Below, piece by piece: positions 48,714 through 60,640 of a DNA stretch of 64,000 bases. Numbering within the stretch: position 1 is the first letter of the stretch; each line of letters opens with the position of its first letter. The notes under the pieces are model-generated. The model was not told the origin of the DNA. It was given only the letters and a program-made list of their open reading frames with translations, and ran no database searches. Location: assembly GCA_003344405.1 (NCBI GenBank), contig NOWV01000041.1, positions 372,001 through 436,000 of the forward strand, in the 5' to 3' direction. The translations under genes were made by a program, and so were the position numbers. The DNA is from Trichoplax sp. H2. Taxonomy: Eukaryota; Placozoa; Uniplacotomia; Trichoplacea.

Positions 48714-49982
48714 AGCATAGCTGATAATCTTGCTCCAATTATCTGAGATTTTAGAACCTTTCGCACGCTATAAATCTAACACTATGCAACTTATAATGGT
48801 CTAACGCTACGCTACGCTTAATTAATAAAAATAATGATTGTAAATGTTAGCTGATTTGATAAACTGTGTAATTACACTATGCGTACTATGCACAGAAAAG
48901 GTCGTAGCTGGCAGCCATGTAAAGCTCTGCTTTTGAGTATTGTACCAGTGTGATTCTTAACGCCTGATCAGAGTACTCCAAAAGAATAAATGGCTGCGTT
49001 TTGAATAAGTGATATGGAATTGTGTTGTAGAGTTCAAAGTTGATTATACGATTTATCTTTACTGTTTCAACCGCGCTTATGGAGGGAAGAAAAGTGGATT
49101 CTTTGACGGATGGACGCTTATTAAATGATGGTTTAGAGGTAAAATTCGATGCGGACCTTTGTCGCATTCGAGAATTGTTCTACTGCAATAACTCCGATTT
49201 GAGTTGGCGGATCGCGAATCTAAGGAGTTAAAACCCATTCACTACACATTTATAAGGTACTAATTATCACGGTGATAATACATTCCACTTCGTAATTGGA
49301 GGTAAGATATCTAAACTTGAGCAACAAAAATAAAGCTAGCTATAACACTTATAAAAAGTTAGTTAGTGAGAAATTACCAATCTTGACAGACCGATTTTAA
49401 TAGTTTCTGGCCAAATATATGCTTTATGACATAAGGCCAGGTACTGCAGGTCTAAATCCTCTACTGTAGATTAATTGAATTGTTTACGTGATCATTTACT
49501 ATATCAGAAGAGGTTTAATGAAATTCTTTGTAGCCAAGATTACGTTCAGAGGGACGTAAAGCGAGATTATCCCGATAATAAATTAAAAAATAGTTTCCAT
49601 GACGACAATAACCTCTCGAAGAAGTCAATTAAAAGGTACTTCGATCCTGATTGAAAATTTTGGTGCTCCAGATCAAAGCACGACTAATCAGGTACACCTG
49701 TAAGTGGCTAGACAACAACTTTCATTTCTCAAATAGACTATGCATATACCCCTTTATATTAATATGTGTTTGTATCATTATTATATAATCAAGCTCAATA
49801 TCAATGAAATTCAAGTAACCCAGCAATAGTAGCGTCATCAGAAAAACGTGATTTTATTCTTGGAAATAAACTTATTTTGCCGCAATATAAACAGCTGCTG
49901 CATTGCCATTGATCCAATTACTTGTTTGATGATTAAAATCAACCAGAATGTAGTATGGAAATGTAAGGATGCCTTGTGATGT
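48714..49982. other. Region with overlapping open frames on both strands near 49 kb
   Basis: Between 48886 and 49231 the sequence is richer in G+C and open on both strands: minus 49167-48886 (93 codons) and plus 49040-49231 (63 codons). A GAG|GTAAAA donor-like site occurs at about 49137. It probably holds an exon, maybe of the gene at 47942, but I cannot choose the strand or frame. Confidence 0.35.
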
Positions 49983-50617
49983 TGTGACAGTGTTGTATAC
50001 TGTATTAGAGTAGAAATATCTATGTTAGGATAATTCTGTTAGCCTATCCTTATTTAGTTAACTTCTAATTTGGATATACTGTGTTTTAATATAGCACTGA
50101 CTTTTTATGACAGTGACACATATACACATACTGAAAATAATAGTTATAATAGGGAATACAAATCATCTACTTACAGTTCGAATCATTGTGATTGTAACTT
50201 ACTTATGATAGATTGTAAATTATCGTGGAAATGTTCCGTGATAGGACATATCGTAATCTGACTATTCTGTATTAGTAATCAGATGTCTATGTTCGTAATT
50301 ACTGTTGTCTACATTAAGAGAGCAGTAGCTAAAATTAATATCTACTGTAATTCAGTGAACGATTCCAAAGTTAATCGTACTAACTATGACTCATGAGCTA
50401 TTGAGGAAGAGTATATAAATGCAGTATATCGTGTATTAAAGTGGATTCTTAAACTGAGTGTTTAATGTAAAATACGAGGCGTCTAAGTCTTTGTGTAGTC
50501 TGCTAGTAGAGCAAAAGTGTTTGTGATAGTGCAGATATCGTTCCTTGATACGTGGTTCAAGGAATTGACTTATTGATCGTACAGTACGTTATCTTGTTGC
50601 AAACATGTTTGTGACAG
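49983..50617 (-). mobile_element. MITE-like element family 1, long form (copy 3)
   Basis: It starts TTGTGACAGTGTTG and ends TTTGTGACAG, about 635 bp, full-length match in reverse complement to 38259-38880. It serves as the uninterrupted reference for the split copy at 45257. A 63-codon frame inside it (50070-50261) is not conserved in the other copies. Confidence 0.8.
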
Positions 50618-53600
50618 ATGTGCATTAGTTAGTCTATTCCTCCCTCAATCACCCTACATTTTTAAAAGCATCACCAATTTCTATGTTTTTTAATATAATC
50701 TTATTCTATTTGCTAAACTTTATCAAAAAAGAGATATCTAGCTACAATATCAATTCAAGCTTTGATCAATATAGAATAAGCTGCACTATTTAAGTGATAG
50801 ATGATTCGCTCGTAGAACGAGTGGTATAGCTAGTACCGGGTAAACATAAAGATAATTTGACGATTATGACCGGCGATCAAAAATTTAGACTAACATTTCG
50901 CATGTATCTGAGCAGATTATAATTAATTGAAGGCATAGATACTAGAACATGATAAGCTGTAGCCCTTTAATGCACTAGTAGATTCAAACAGAAATTCGTA
51001 CTGAGGTACTCCATTACTGTGATGCTAAGTTGGATCGTCAAATGAATTCTGCTCTTTGTTAACCTAAACTGAAATTTAATGCGATGATCAACCCAAGCGA
51101 TGAAATACTTATGTAAACAGTAATCGGATAGCTAAAGTGTTCATTCAGAGATGGGACGGTAGAAGTCTAACATTGAAACTTCCCCAAGCAAGCGCTGGTA
51201 GATTAAATTTGAAATTGGTACATATGTATAATTGTGAACACCTACTGCAGCTACTTTGGGAGCGAATAATTAGAATTCCTTTATGATTTCCCTGCGGACA
51301 ATAGAATACGAAATAAAATTATTGCGCAAGCTGGAAAATGGAATTGATTTGGTCCATCTTATTAACGTCTTGAGTAACTCCGGTATAGTAAATCTCGCTA
51401 TTCGCTTTTTGCAACATACGAGTACTTGTCATAAACTGTAATAATCAAAGTAACAGCAAATAATGTTATTTATCATGTCAGAGTTCGATATTGGAGGGTT
51501 TTGCTATAATCTCATCTTAGAAAAAGTTGTATATGTATTGCATTAGTTGAACAGGTAAAGCTATATATCCCTAACGTAAAGAAATTCTGAAATTCAGTAG
51601 TGGCTTCGTTTAGTTTTCTTACATTAAACGGTATAAAATTTATATAACAATTCCAATCTTAAAAGTCATTTTGTTTTTTTACCGCCTTAAATTATTAGTC
51701 CAACTTGTTTTTATACCTGAGACACCAAAAACTTTTTATCATGCAAGGTGCCTTCCGTCTAGTCACATATTGCCCCTAACACAATTACTTACTGAATATT
51801 TTATGAATGCCATTTAATCACTAAGTTATTATTAGAGCATCATAATAGAAAAATTGCAGGTCTATTATATAATTTTGTAAATTATACGACTTCCGCAGTT
51901 AATATATCTTAATTAGGTGTAGATGAAATGAAATCCCAGTAGGAGTAATTTTTTTTCTAAGTTGTACTGTATAAGTAAGTAGTCAAAATAACTGATTTAA
52001 GTTGTGAAGTTAATTTACTCAATCTTTACAGATCAATTTTAATATTAAGATTCGTTCGATTCAAGAGCTAACCCGTGAATAATGGTGTTAAAGACTTGCA
52101 AAAAATTTAATCATAATCGTGATGAGAGTGTCTGAACTGTTGATTTTATATCAAAAGTTATCAATCAGAAATAAGACAGAATCATCTAATTTGTTAGAAT
52201 TTCTTTTGGGATTAAGAAAGTAATTCATGACGGAACTCTCTATTATGTCACTACGAAAGAAAATCGTACAATGGATCAAGACTAAAATGAAGTTTATAAC
52301 CGGTACAGGATGTTTTTATTGACTATTTTGCAAGACAAATGAAATAAGGAGAATAAGATCATGGAATTTTAATCATCTTTTCATGGCATATATTATTCGC
52401 TCAATAAAGCTGAAACGACTTAAATTGCTCATGATGTCAATACATAAAATAGAAACAATCTGAAAGGCTGATAAAGGTAAATTGTGATACTACAATTTAG
52501 TGATGCACCTTTAAAAGCATGTGATCACCAATTTGACAGTATCGAAAGTGATTGTGACTACGTTTAAATAAGGATAATAGTATTCAATAATCTGAAATTT
52601 TAATTTAATGCCATAATAGACTGTTTACTAGATTACCAACGCTTCTAATTATCAATAAATTTCTTAAGAAATCTCTTTAATTTATGGCAATTCGGTCTAT
52701 ATAATAATGAAGAACTTCAAGGAATAATTGTGAAATCAGGTACGTGAGCCGAATGTTTTTCTTAAATGCCTTACATTGTCTATTTTATAGCTCTACATAC
52801 AAATGATAACGGCCTCATATTGTAAAATTGCAATTATTATGGCGGCATTTCCAAAGAAGGCTACCATTCTATGCAGTCGCAATCTACATTGAAATTATAA
52901 TATTCATTATTTGACTTTTATATTTCAAAAGCAATTACATATGATATGCAATGTAACATAAGTAAACAACCGTAATAATAAATTATATATATATAATAAA
53001 CTATGTCATGTCAGCAAACAACCGCAATAATAATTTCCAAGGCCTACTGAATTATTTGCGTAAGGCCACTGGATATATTACTGTAGGTTAGTACTAAACT
53101 TATAAGACATTAATTTAAAGACATAAGGAGAGTATATAACTTTCTGATTTGTTAGAAATAAAATGAACTTCTCCTTAAACGGAATTTCATTTTAGAGTTT
53201 AGAGAAAAGAAAAAATTTCATGGAGAGAGAATGTTACTGCCTGCATTTTCAATTCGCTTTTAAGCAATGCTGTCCTAACAAATGTATGTTGCTTAATAAA
53301 TCAATTAAAGACTTATTTAGATGACAGAAATTGTAAAGTAACTGTAGTAAAATATTATTTATCTATAAAATCTGAAAATTACCCCAAAAGCGGATCACAG
53401 GAGTTCACTACCATCAAATAAATCGAAGTTGAAGACTTATTAACATTTTCTTGAAAGCCTTCGATAAATTTCGACATTGCTAAAGCAAAAGTTGTAGTAA
53501 TGTCTTTATAAGATTATTTGATTTAGGTGATCTTGAATTGTAGCCATAAAATATGGATGCGACTTGAGGTCAAAAGATATAACAACTTAATATTCAGAAT

Positions 53601-54502
53601 TTACAATCTTTGTACTTAGCCAAAGAATATGATTACAGCTGCATCGCTCAGTTGGTGACCTGATGAAATATGTATCACTTAATTCATAGCAGAATCTAAA
53701 TATTTTGGAGTTCCATATTGGAAAACCTTACGACATAATTTTTTAGTATTTTTATAACTCTTTCTTTCGTAAGTTAGTAAATACCAGATATTCGAGGTAT
53801 TAGAATTTTTAATGCAAGTGATGCGATCGATATTTTCTTCAAGGTTTAACAAACACCTTATTTTGATGCTGAAGATCATCTATGGAAGAGTCAATGCGCT
53901 TTCCTGATCCTAGAATAGACTATAGAGATAAAATATTATAGTATGCTTTAAGTATAGTTCAAGATTAGAATTGAAAAGAGATTGTTTTCATTAGAAATAT
54001 TAGCCAGATTTAATGTCCAAAATTTACGAGAATGCACGAAGTGTAGGCAGAACCAGAACCGTACGAGTTAATATCAGATCATAAGACACGGTTAAAATAT
54101 CATTGTAAACTCTTTAAGAAACTGATCTTTGGTAGGAGATATAATTAAGTAATGGATGTTTCCAGTTAAGGATATCTACCTTCATAGCTGAAGATACTAC
54201 TTTAGCTTCATAATTGATTGCATAATTGCCAAAGATGTCATTACGCTAGCGGAGTCTTAAATACCATAAAATTGCTGGTCACAAATAATTAACAATTAAT
54301 TATCTCGTAGAATTTAAATTAAATTTCTCAATAGTATATAGCAGTGGATTAATTTTCTGGTAGTCATGGTTTCTACTTTTGTAACCATTACGTTCGCGAT
54401 ATTAGATAAAAAGTAGCTTTTACCTTCATAGGCTAATAACAACTAAGAAAACGAAATGTCTTTCAATCGTGAGGTAAATAAATTTAGGCAGTTATTCTGT
54501 CT
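50618..54502. other. Gene-poor region with a few coding-like fragments on the minus strand
   Basis: A minus-strand frame 53879-53679 (66 codons, ending QYGTPKYLDSAMN) and coding-like short stretches near 53490 and 54200-54260 could be exons of one minus-strand gene. Phases were not reconciled, so none is called. A pair of similar AAACAACCG.AATAATAA words lies at about 52965-53035. Confidence 0.3.
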
Positions 54503-55459
54503 TTAACTTTTACCGAGAACAGACATAGTAGTCGAATGTCTGAATATGCTAGCCATGTCCTTCCTCATTTTTTTGTTCAATAAGCCATAAATGATCGGGT
54601 TCCACATGACATGAGAATAACCCAACCACGTAGTAATATAATATGCAGTGTAAACTGTTATTGTTGGCCCATCAATAACATTTAATGATAACAACAGTTG
54701 TAAAGTATAAGTTGGAAGTAGTGTCCAAAAAAAGGCCATGGTAACGGTAAATAGCATAATGTATACTTGTTGGTAACTTCGAGGTGGTGATTTTGATGGT
54801 GGGGTGTTACTAGACAGCCTCCTTCTGGTACGCCATAGTTTTTGAACGATCAGTGAGTGCAAAATGACGATCACCAAAAACGGTGAGAGGAAAAAGAGCC
54901 CGATTAATGACACCGTGTAAGCCAGCTCATTAATACGAAATTCTGGCAAATAGTACTCTCGACAGATGTAACCAATATTTTCATAAAATTCAACCCTTAA
55001 GCCGATAACTTGTGGAATAACAGCTACACATGAAATAAACCATAACACAAGTAATAAAATTACAGCCACTTTTCGTTGAAGTTGGTTAGCAGCGTAATAA
55101 ACTGCATAATAACGATCGAATGCAACAATCACTAAAGTTAGCGACGATATTGCTATGCCACAATTTCTGACAGAAAAAACCAATTTACACATTACATCAC
55201 CAAATATAAAGATACCCAAGACATCTGTTGTCACTGCAAATGGAATACTAATGGTAATAAGTAAGTCTGAGATAGCTAAATTTAGGAGAAAGATATTGGT
55301 GCATTTGGTGCTAGATTTGTTGTAAAGAACTGCCAAGCAGACCATAATATTACCCACTAAGGATACCATAAATATGATAGCAGCGATAGTAATGAGAATA
55401 ATCCGGACAGTATGAGATGGGCCAAGATCGATCAAGGTAGTCGAACTATTATTATCCAT
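54503..55459 (-). CDS. Intronless rhodopsin-class (class A) GPCR
   Basis: A 318-residue receptor starts at ATG 55459. The N-terminus is short, with overlapping sequons (NNSS). TM1 is VSLVGNIMV (N37), TM2 LAISDLLITI (D65), the disulfide pair Cys91-Cys166, DRY at 115-117, W140 in TM4, P193 in TM5, TM6 FFWTLLPTY with Pro249, and NPIIY at 287-291. Helix 8 is basic (NKKMRKDM), and the third loop carries Arg and Ser/Pro runs (RRRL, PPSKSPP). TM6 lacks the Cys of CWxP but keeps a Trp and Pro. It looks like a small-peptide or orphan receptor. It shares only general class A features with the receptor at 33352, so it is not a recent duplicate. The extracellular loops are short. The ligand is unknown. 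Confidence 0.94.
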   Translation of the reverse strand: MDNNSSTTLIDLGPSHTVRIILITIAAIIFMVSLVGNIMVCLAVLYNKSSTKCTNIFLLNLAISDLLITISIPFAVTTDVLGIFIFGDVMCKLVFSVRNCGIAISSLTLVIVAFDRYYAVYYAANQLQRKVAVILLLVLWFISCVAVIPQVIGLRVEFYENIGYICREYYLPEFRINELAYTVSLIGLFFLSPFLVIVILHSLIVQKLWRTRRRLSSNTPPSKSPPRSYQQVYIMLFTVTMAFFWTLLPTYTLQLLLSLNVIDGPTITVYTAYYITTWLGYSHVMWNPIIYGLLNKKMRKDMASIFRHSTTMSVLGKS

Positions 55460-58400
55460 GGTAAAGTAAATGCTAGTATAGCATGTAGAAAAAACTTCTT
55501 AATATGTTGGTGTCAATCTATTTGTCGAAAAGTAACAAGAAAATGAACCGTTAGCAATTATGATATCAGTCTTATAAGGTTTGAAATATGTATTAAAATC
55601 GCTAGTATCTTAATTCAAAATGATAAAACGTCGTTATGGTCATTGTTTAAGATTCAATAGGTCCAGTCGACATTTGCTGACAAAAACAACATAGCAACTG
55701 TTTAAGCATTTCAATGAGTAACAGTATGTATTGCTACGCTAGCATAAGTGAATGATAAAAGTTAGTCAAACTTACAGATTGTCACCTGGTGCCAAGAATA
55801 TAAACATCATGCCATAAACAAAAGTCAAAACTTTTCAATACATTGGCAAATTCAATACAGAATTAAATAATTGGCATGAGATTTTCAATCACAGCTATTA
55901 ATACGCGATTAAAACACTGTGGTATGTAGCCTTTACGAATGATAATGAAAATGAAAAATTGGATAATATTTTAATAGAATAATGATAATATCTGAATGGG
56001 GAATTCAATTAAACTACGCCCAGTATTTACCATATTAGAAACTTAAGCGATAGCTATCGTTTATCTATTGTGATGATAACTTTAGGAATCTATAGCAGAT
56101 ACTTGATTTCTATCATTTTGAACTAAAGGATAGGCTATCGACTGATAAAAGGATATATCAAGTATTAACACAGTTATTCGATCTTAATTGGGGATACACG
56201 ATATCTTCAGTCATTTTTCGTCATGTTAATCCTATCTTATATAACACCATTAGTACATTTATCTACAGTGGTAACCTTGTAGCAATTTTAGGGATAGCAT
56301 GATAAGTAAGACATCACGTTATGTAACCTTACACAAATTATATAACCATAAATGATACTTTTGATATAAATACGAGAATTCTTTTTCTAAGGCCCATTTG
56401 GTACATTAGAAACTGTTATGTTTCATTATATGTGTTACGGTCAATCCCGAGAAAGACAGTACACTCCCGGCCACATCAAAAAGTCCACATAGATCCTAAT
56501 TAAGTATTTTTAGACGTTTTTTTTCTATTGATAGCTCTAAATTCGTTATAATTATCGATGTCTACTTAAGATTTCTTTACATTTCAATCTATGACAAACT
56601 TGTAGAATTAACAATTGATAAAATGGATACGACTATGTTATTTTATTCGCTCGGCATGGTATGCCACACTGAATTAGCCGATCTGTTCTACAGTAAAAGA
56701 AGAATATAACATGGAAAAGGCAATCGTAGCATTCGAGTTATTCTATTGGATGCGATGTATGAAGTAGAACTATTTAACTATTTGCCAATTGAAATAGCAT
56801 GTCAGCATCAATTTCCTAATTTGCAACAACTTCAATCATAATATATTAGTTTAAGGTAGCATTATGTGTACGCTTGTAGTAGTGTAATATGAGTTATGTG
56901 TAGAACTATAAGATTTAACTAATTTTATTTCCCAGCATGCCATGTTTTGTAGGATATATTTTTAGTGAATATAAGGTATGCTATACTCATCAAAATAGAC
57001 TAATATACCGTATAATTAACAGTGTGCATCATAAGCCCAAAGATATAAAATGTTGGACATTTTTCATTCTATAGTAAGATAATATAAATACAACAATATT
57101 TCGAAGAAAGAAAAAATATTCAACGCCAAAAGGCATTGCAAGATAGAAAAATTGTAAACAAATATCAGCTTGAAGTTGAATTGGAGATAAATTGTACGCA
57201 GTTAGTAAGATGATAAATCACTCTAGCGATGTAGGTGACAGTAGATTATTCCTGGCTAACCTTTGATTCCAAAGCACTGCTAGGAAACACTGTTCAAATT
57301 CAAATAGTATACATACTGATTGCAGTGATTCCAGCTAATTGAGGTAGTTCTATGTTAGGGAATGCAGCGACAGTATGTAGTGTGGAACTGTACGTCATAA
57401 CAAAGTATAACGATGAAAAACATACGCTAAAGTGATCTACTAAACTAAAGAATTATTGCCGCTAGATATAGCTTGTAAAGCGAAAGCAGAATCGGCATTA
57501 ATAAATGATATCACGTATTAAAAGGAAGAGAAATAAAAATAAATAGATAGAGTAGTTGGAATAGATCTTATTTTTTCGATTTATGTGTGCCAACTTCAAA
57601 AGTTTGGTATCTATCAAAGACTACAGTCAACGTATTAAAATGTTACAGCGCACGCAACAATGAAAACGGGAATGGGAAAAAATTGAAAGCTTACTATAAA
57701 TTATGCTTCACTAATAAAATGAAACAGTTGGATACTATAACTTCAGATTGCAAGAATTAAATAGAAAGCAAAGATAAAAAACTGAAATCAGCCTAGTAGG
57801 CACCAATGTAAGATAAAGCGCTCGTTCTTTTTGATATTAAAGTTTGGATTCATCAGCTTAACGGAGAGTTTTGATTGTTAGTATCGAAATAAAAATCTGT
57901 GATCTCCATTTTACAATCTACTATGAAAATTAAGCTTTGATCGTGTTACAAATTAAAATTTATATCGAGGAAAATTAAATTACTACAGAAAATTAAAACT
58001 ACAAGTCTAATACCGGGGTTGTTCTCCCGACATCTACCTGCAGCTACACCTGATCACGGATTGGTTGAATACTGATGAGCTCCTACCGTTAGAAGCATCA
58101 GTAACTCCATTAATCTCTTTTAAACAAACTGAATCCAAACTCTATTGAAAAATCGATCAATTTATAGTAAATCTACATAAATGTCAATTATAATATTATG
58201 CAATTACCTATTAAAAATATGTACAACGCCATAGATAAATTAATACCAACACCTCCTTAGATAAGCAACCTTATAAAATCTATATTACGGTAGCTATGTT
58301 AAAATTACTCCGTAATAGATCGATATATCTAAAAGTAGATTAATTTTACCCGTTTTTTGAATATAGACTACCTTTAAACATGAAATTATTTTAACAAGTA

Positions 58401-59849
58401 TTAGGTTATTGAAAATAATCCCTACAGAAAAGCTTAATGATATCATACCTATCTTCTCGGGTCACGTAAAAGAAACTGCTAGTAATTAAGTCGTGCGTAG
58501 ATCTAATCATAGCATTAATTTTTTTCTCACCTTTGTATTACTGCGCTTTACTACCAGTACGTCGGTGAATTAGCTTCACAGCTATGGTACTTCAATTTAT
58601 TCTCCAATAAATACGGCTTAAGCCTGATATCGTGTAAAATGCTTTTCGTATTAATTTAAAGTTCCCTACAACTGCAATTTGGATACGAGTCTAGCTCAAC
58701 GACTTGCTAGTCGATTGACTTTTTAACTACGTTATTCTTGTAATAGTTATGCAATGGATTACATACAGAATACAATGATACTTCAGACCCTTTACCTTAC
58801 AGTAGTACAAACGCTTAATTTAGAATTACAAGAACCTTCAAGAATATTAAGCGATTTTGATGCCTCCGTTCAATATTGAAATGCGGACGTATAAGGACCA
58901 TTGTAATAATTGTTTATAGTGATAGCAGTAGTAAATTTAGTCGTGAAACTAAAACAAATAATTTCGCCTAAGGTTTACTTATGATCAGACTGTTTTTGCG
59001 GTATAATTTGCACTACTTCGTCGCCTCCGATAACAGTGGTATGTGTATAAATAAACGTTGTAACAACAGTGTAGCTCATTAGGGAGTAAGTAGAAGTGTT
59101 TAGCCTAATGATAAAAATTCAATACAACAGTTGCAGACAAAACATTTATAGTAGGCAGTTAATGCTTTTACTTTTAAAACAAAGCCTTTCAAAGAACAAA
59201 TAGTAATGCGTCATATAGTCTAATGCTACAACATTCCTTGTACACAATTTCCAGATACGCGTGTGCGTCTTTTCTTGAAGATGTAAATATCACTAGTAAC
59301 AAAAGCATAATCACAATCATGCAATAACACTATTTAGAAGGTCAATTTTTGCTCTAGAAAGGCCAGAGAATAGTTGACAGTAAGCAAGGAATTGCATAGG
59401 AGCAACTTTTGACTGAAAGGAAATGGAAGTAACTAGCACGTGCCATCATATGCAGACATTAATCTAGTAATCAGATTAATATTTTAAATTTTGGAATTTG
59501 AAATAAAGAAGAAACTTGCTACACTCAATATCATAGAAAGAATGCCGCAATCTGCAATGTATAATCAAACAATTAACAATGGTTAACCATAGAATAAAAT
59601 TTCTTTTATTGTAAAAGATATCAACTAAAATGAAGCTACAATTAAAGTGTAGGTGTGTAGTTAATAGTAATTACTTTCAGGATTTATATTACTCATTAAG
59701 GCGATAACAAATGAATAGATCAAAATATTTTCTTTTATTAATCAAATTATACTGTAGACTAATTAAAGCAAATTATCATCCAGATAGAATGTAAAATAAT
59801 TCAGTCGATGCTATTTTTACGCAGTACTACAATAAGTGGTCGATCAACG
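55460..59849. other. Gene-poor region
   Basis: The 5' flank of the GPCR lies at the left. I found no recognisable gene. A 40-codon stretch at 56719-56841 (SIRVILLDAMYEVELFNYLP) reads coding-like but is isolated. A hairpin TACTGATG/CATCAGTA with an 18-base loop lies at 58070-58103, in a locally G+C-richer patch (58010-58100). Confidence 0.4.
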
Positions 59850-60640
59850 AGCTAGAATTTACTTAAAGTATCTTGGTTCAGAGATTAATAATTTAGAGTT
59901 TATCAAAATATGTATAAAATTTCTGGAAACACTGAACAAAATTAAATTCTGTTTTCTCTAAAATTTCATATTCTATTCTTATTTATATATGTATATTGGT
60001 AGCATTCAAGGGACTGTGTTATAAACAAATTTACTAAAAGTATCCTGGTGTGATAAAGTGATCTTCAAAACAATAAATCAAGAACTACAATTTATTGCAA
60101 ATTTCACTTTATTACAGAAGTTAGGTTCGTCTAACTACCAAGGACTATCTGACTATCTGACAATCTTCTTATTATAGCAAAATTCACGATTTAGCTTACA
60201 AGTTAAGTTATTCTCGTACAGTCTTATAATAGTAATCTAAGCTATATTTGGGGCTGCACTACGCCTGGTTAAAAGATTAATAATTTAAAGTTTATTGAAA
60301 ATGTATACATATATAATTCCTGGAATACTGAACAAAAATAAAATTCACATTCTATCTTAATTTATATATGAATATTTGGTACTATACACGGAACTATGTT
60401 ATAAACAATTTTATTTTACTATTTTAAAGCTAGAATTTGCTTAGTGTGTACTGATTAAAGATTAATAATTTAGAGTTTATCAAAGTACAGTACGTATATA
60501 ATTCCTGAAACACTGAATAAAATTAAAATTTTATTTTCGTAAAAATTAACTTTCTATCTTCATTTATACATATGTATTTGTATCATGTACGGAACTGTTA
60601 TGAACAAATTTACTTTGCTATTTTATCATTATTATTAAAA
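59850..60640. repeat. Three degenerate repeat units
   Basis: Units starting AGATTAATAATTTA at about 59882, 60274 and 60459 each run through GTTTAT..AAA, ATTCCTGAAACACTGAA, TTTATATATGTAT and GGAACTGTTATAAACAA. The spacing is about 392 and 185 bp. The first interval holds about 200 bp of extra sequence, and the lead-in GCTAGAATTT is also shared. Confidence 0.75.
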
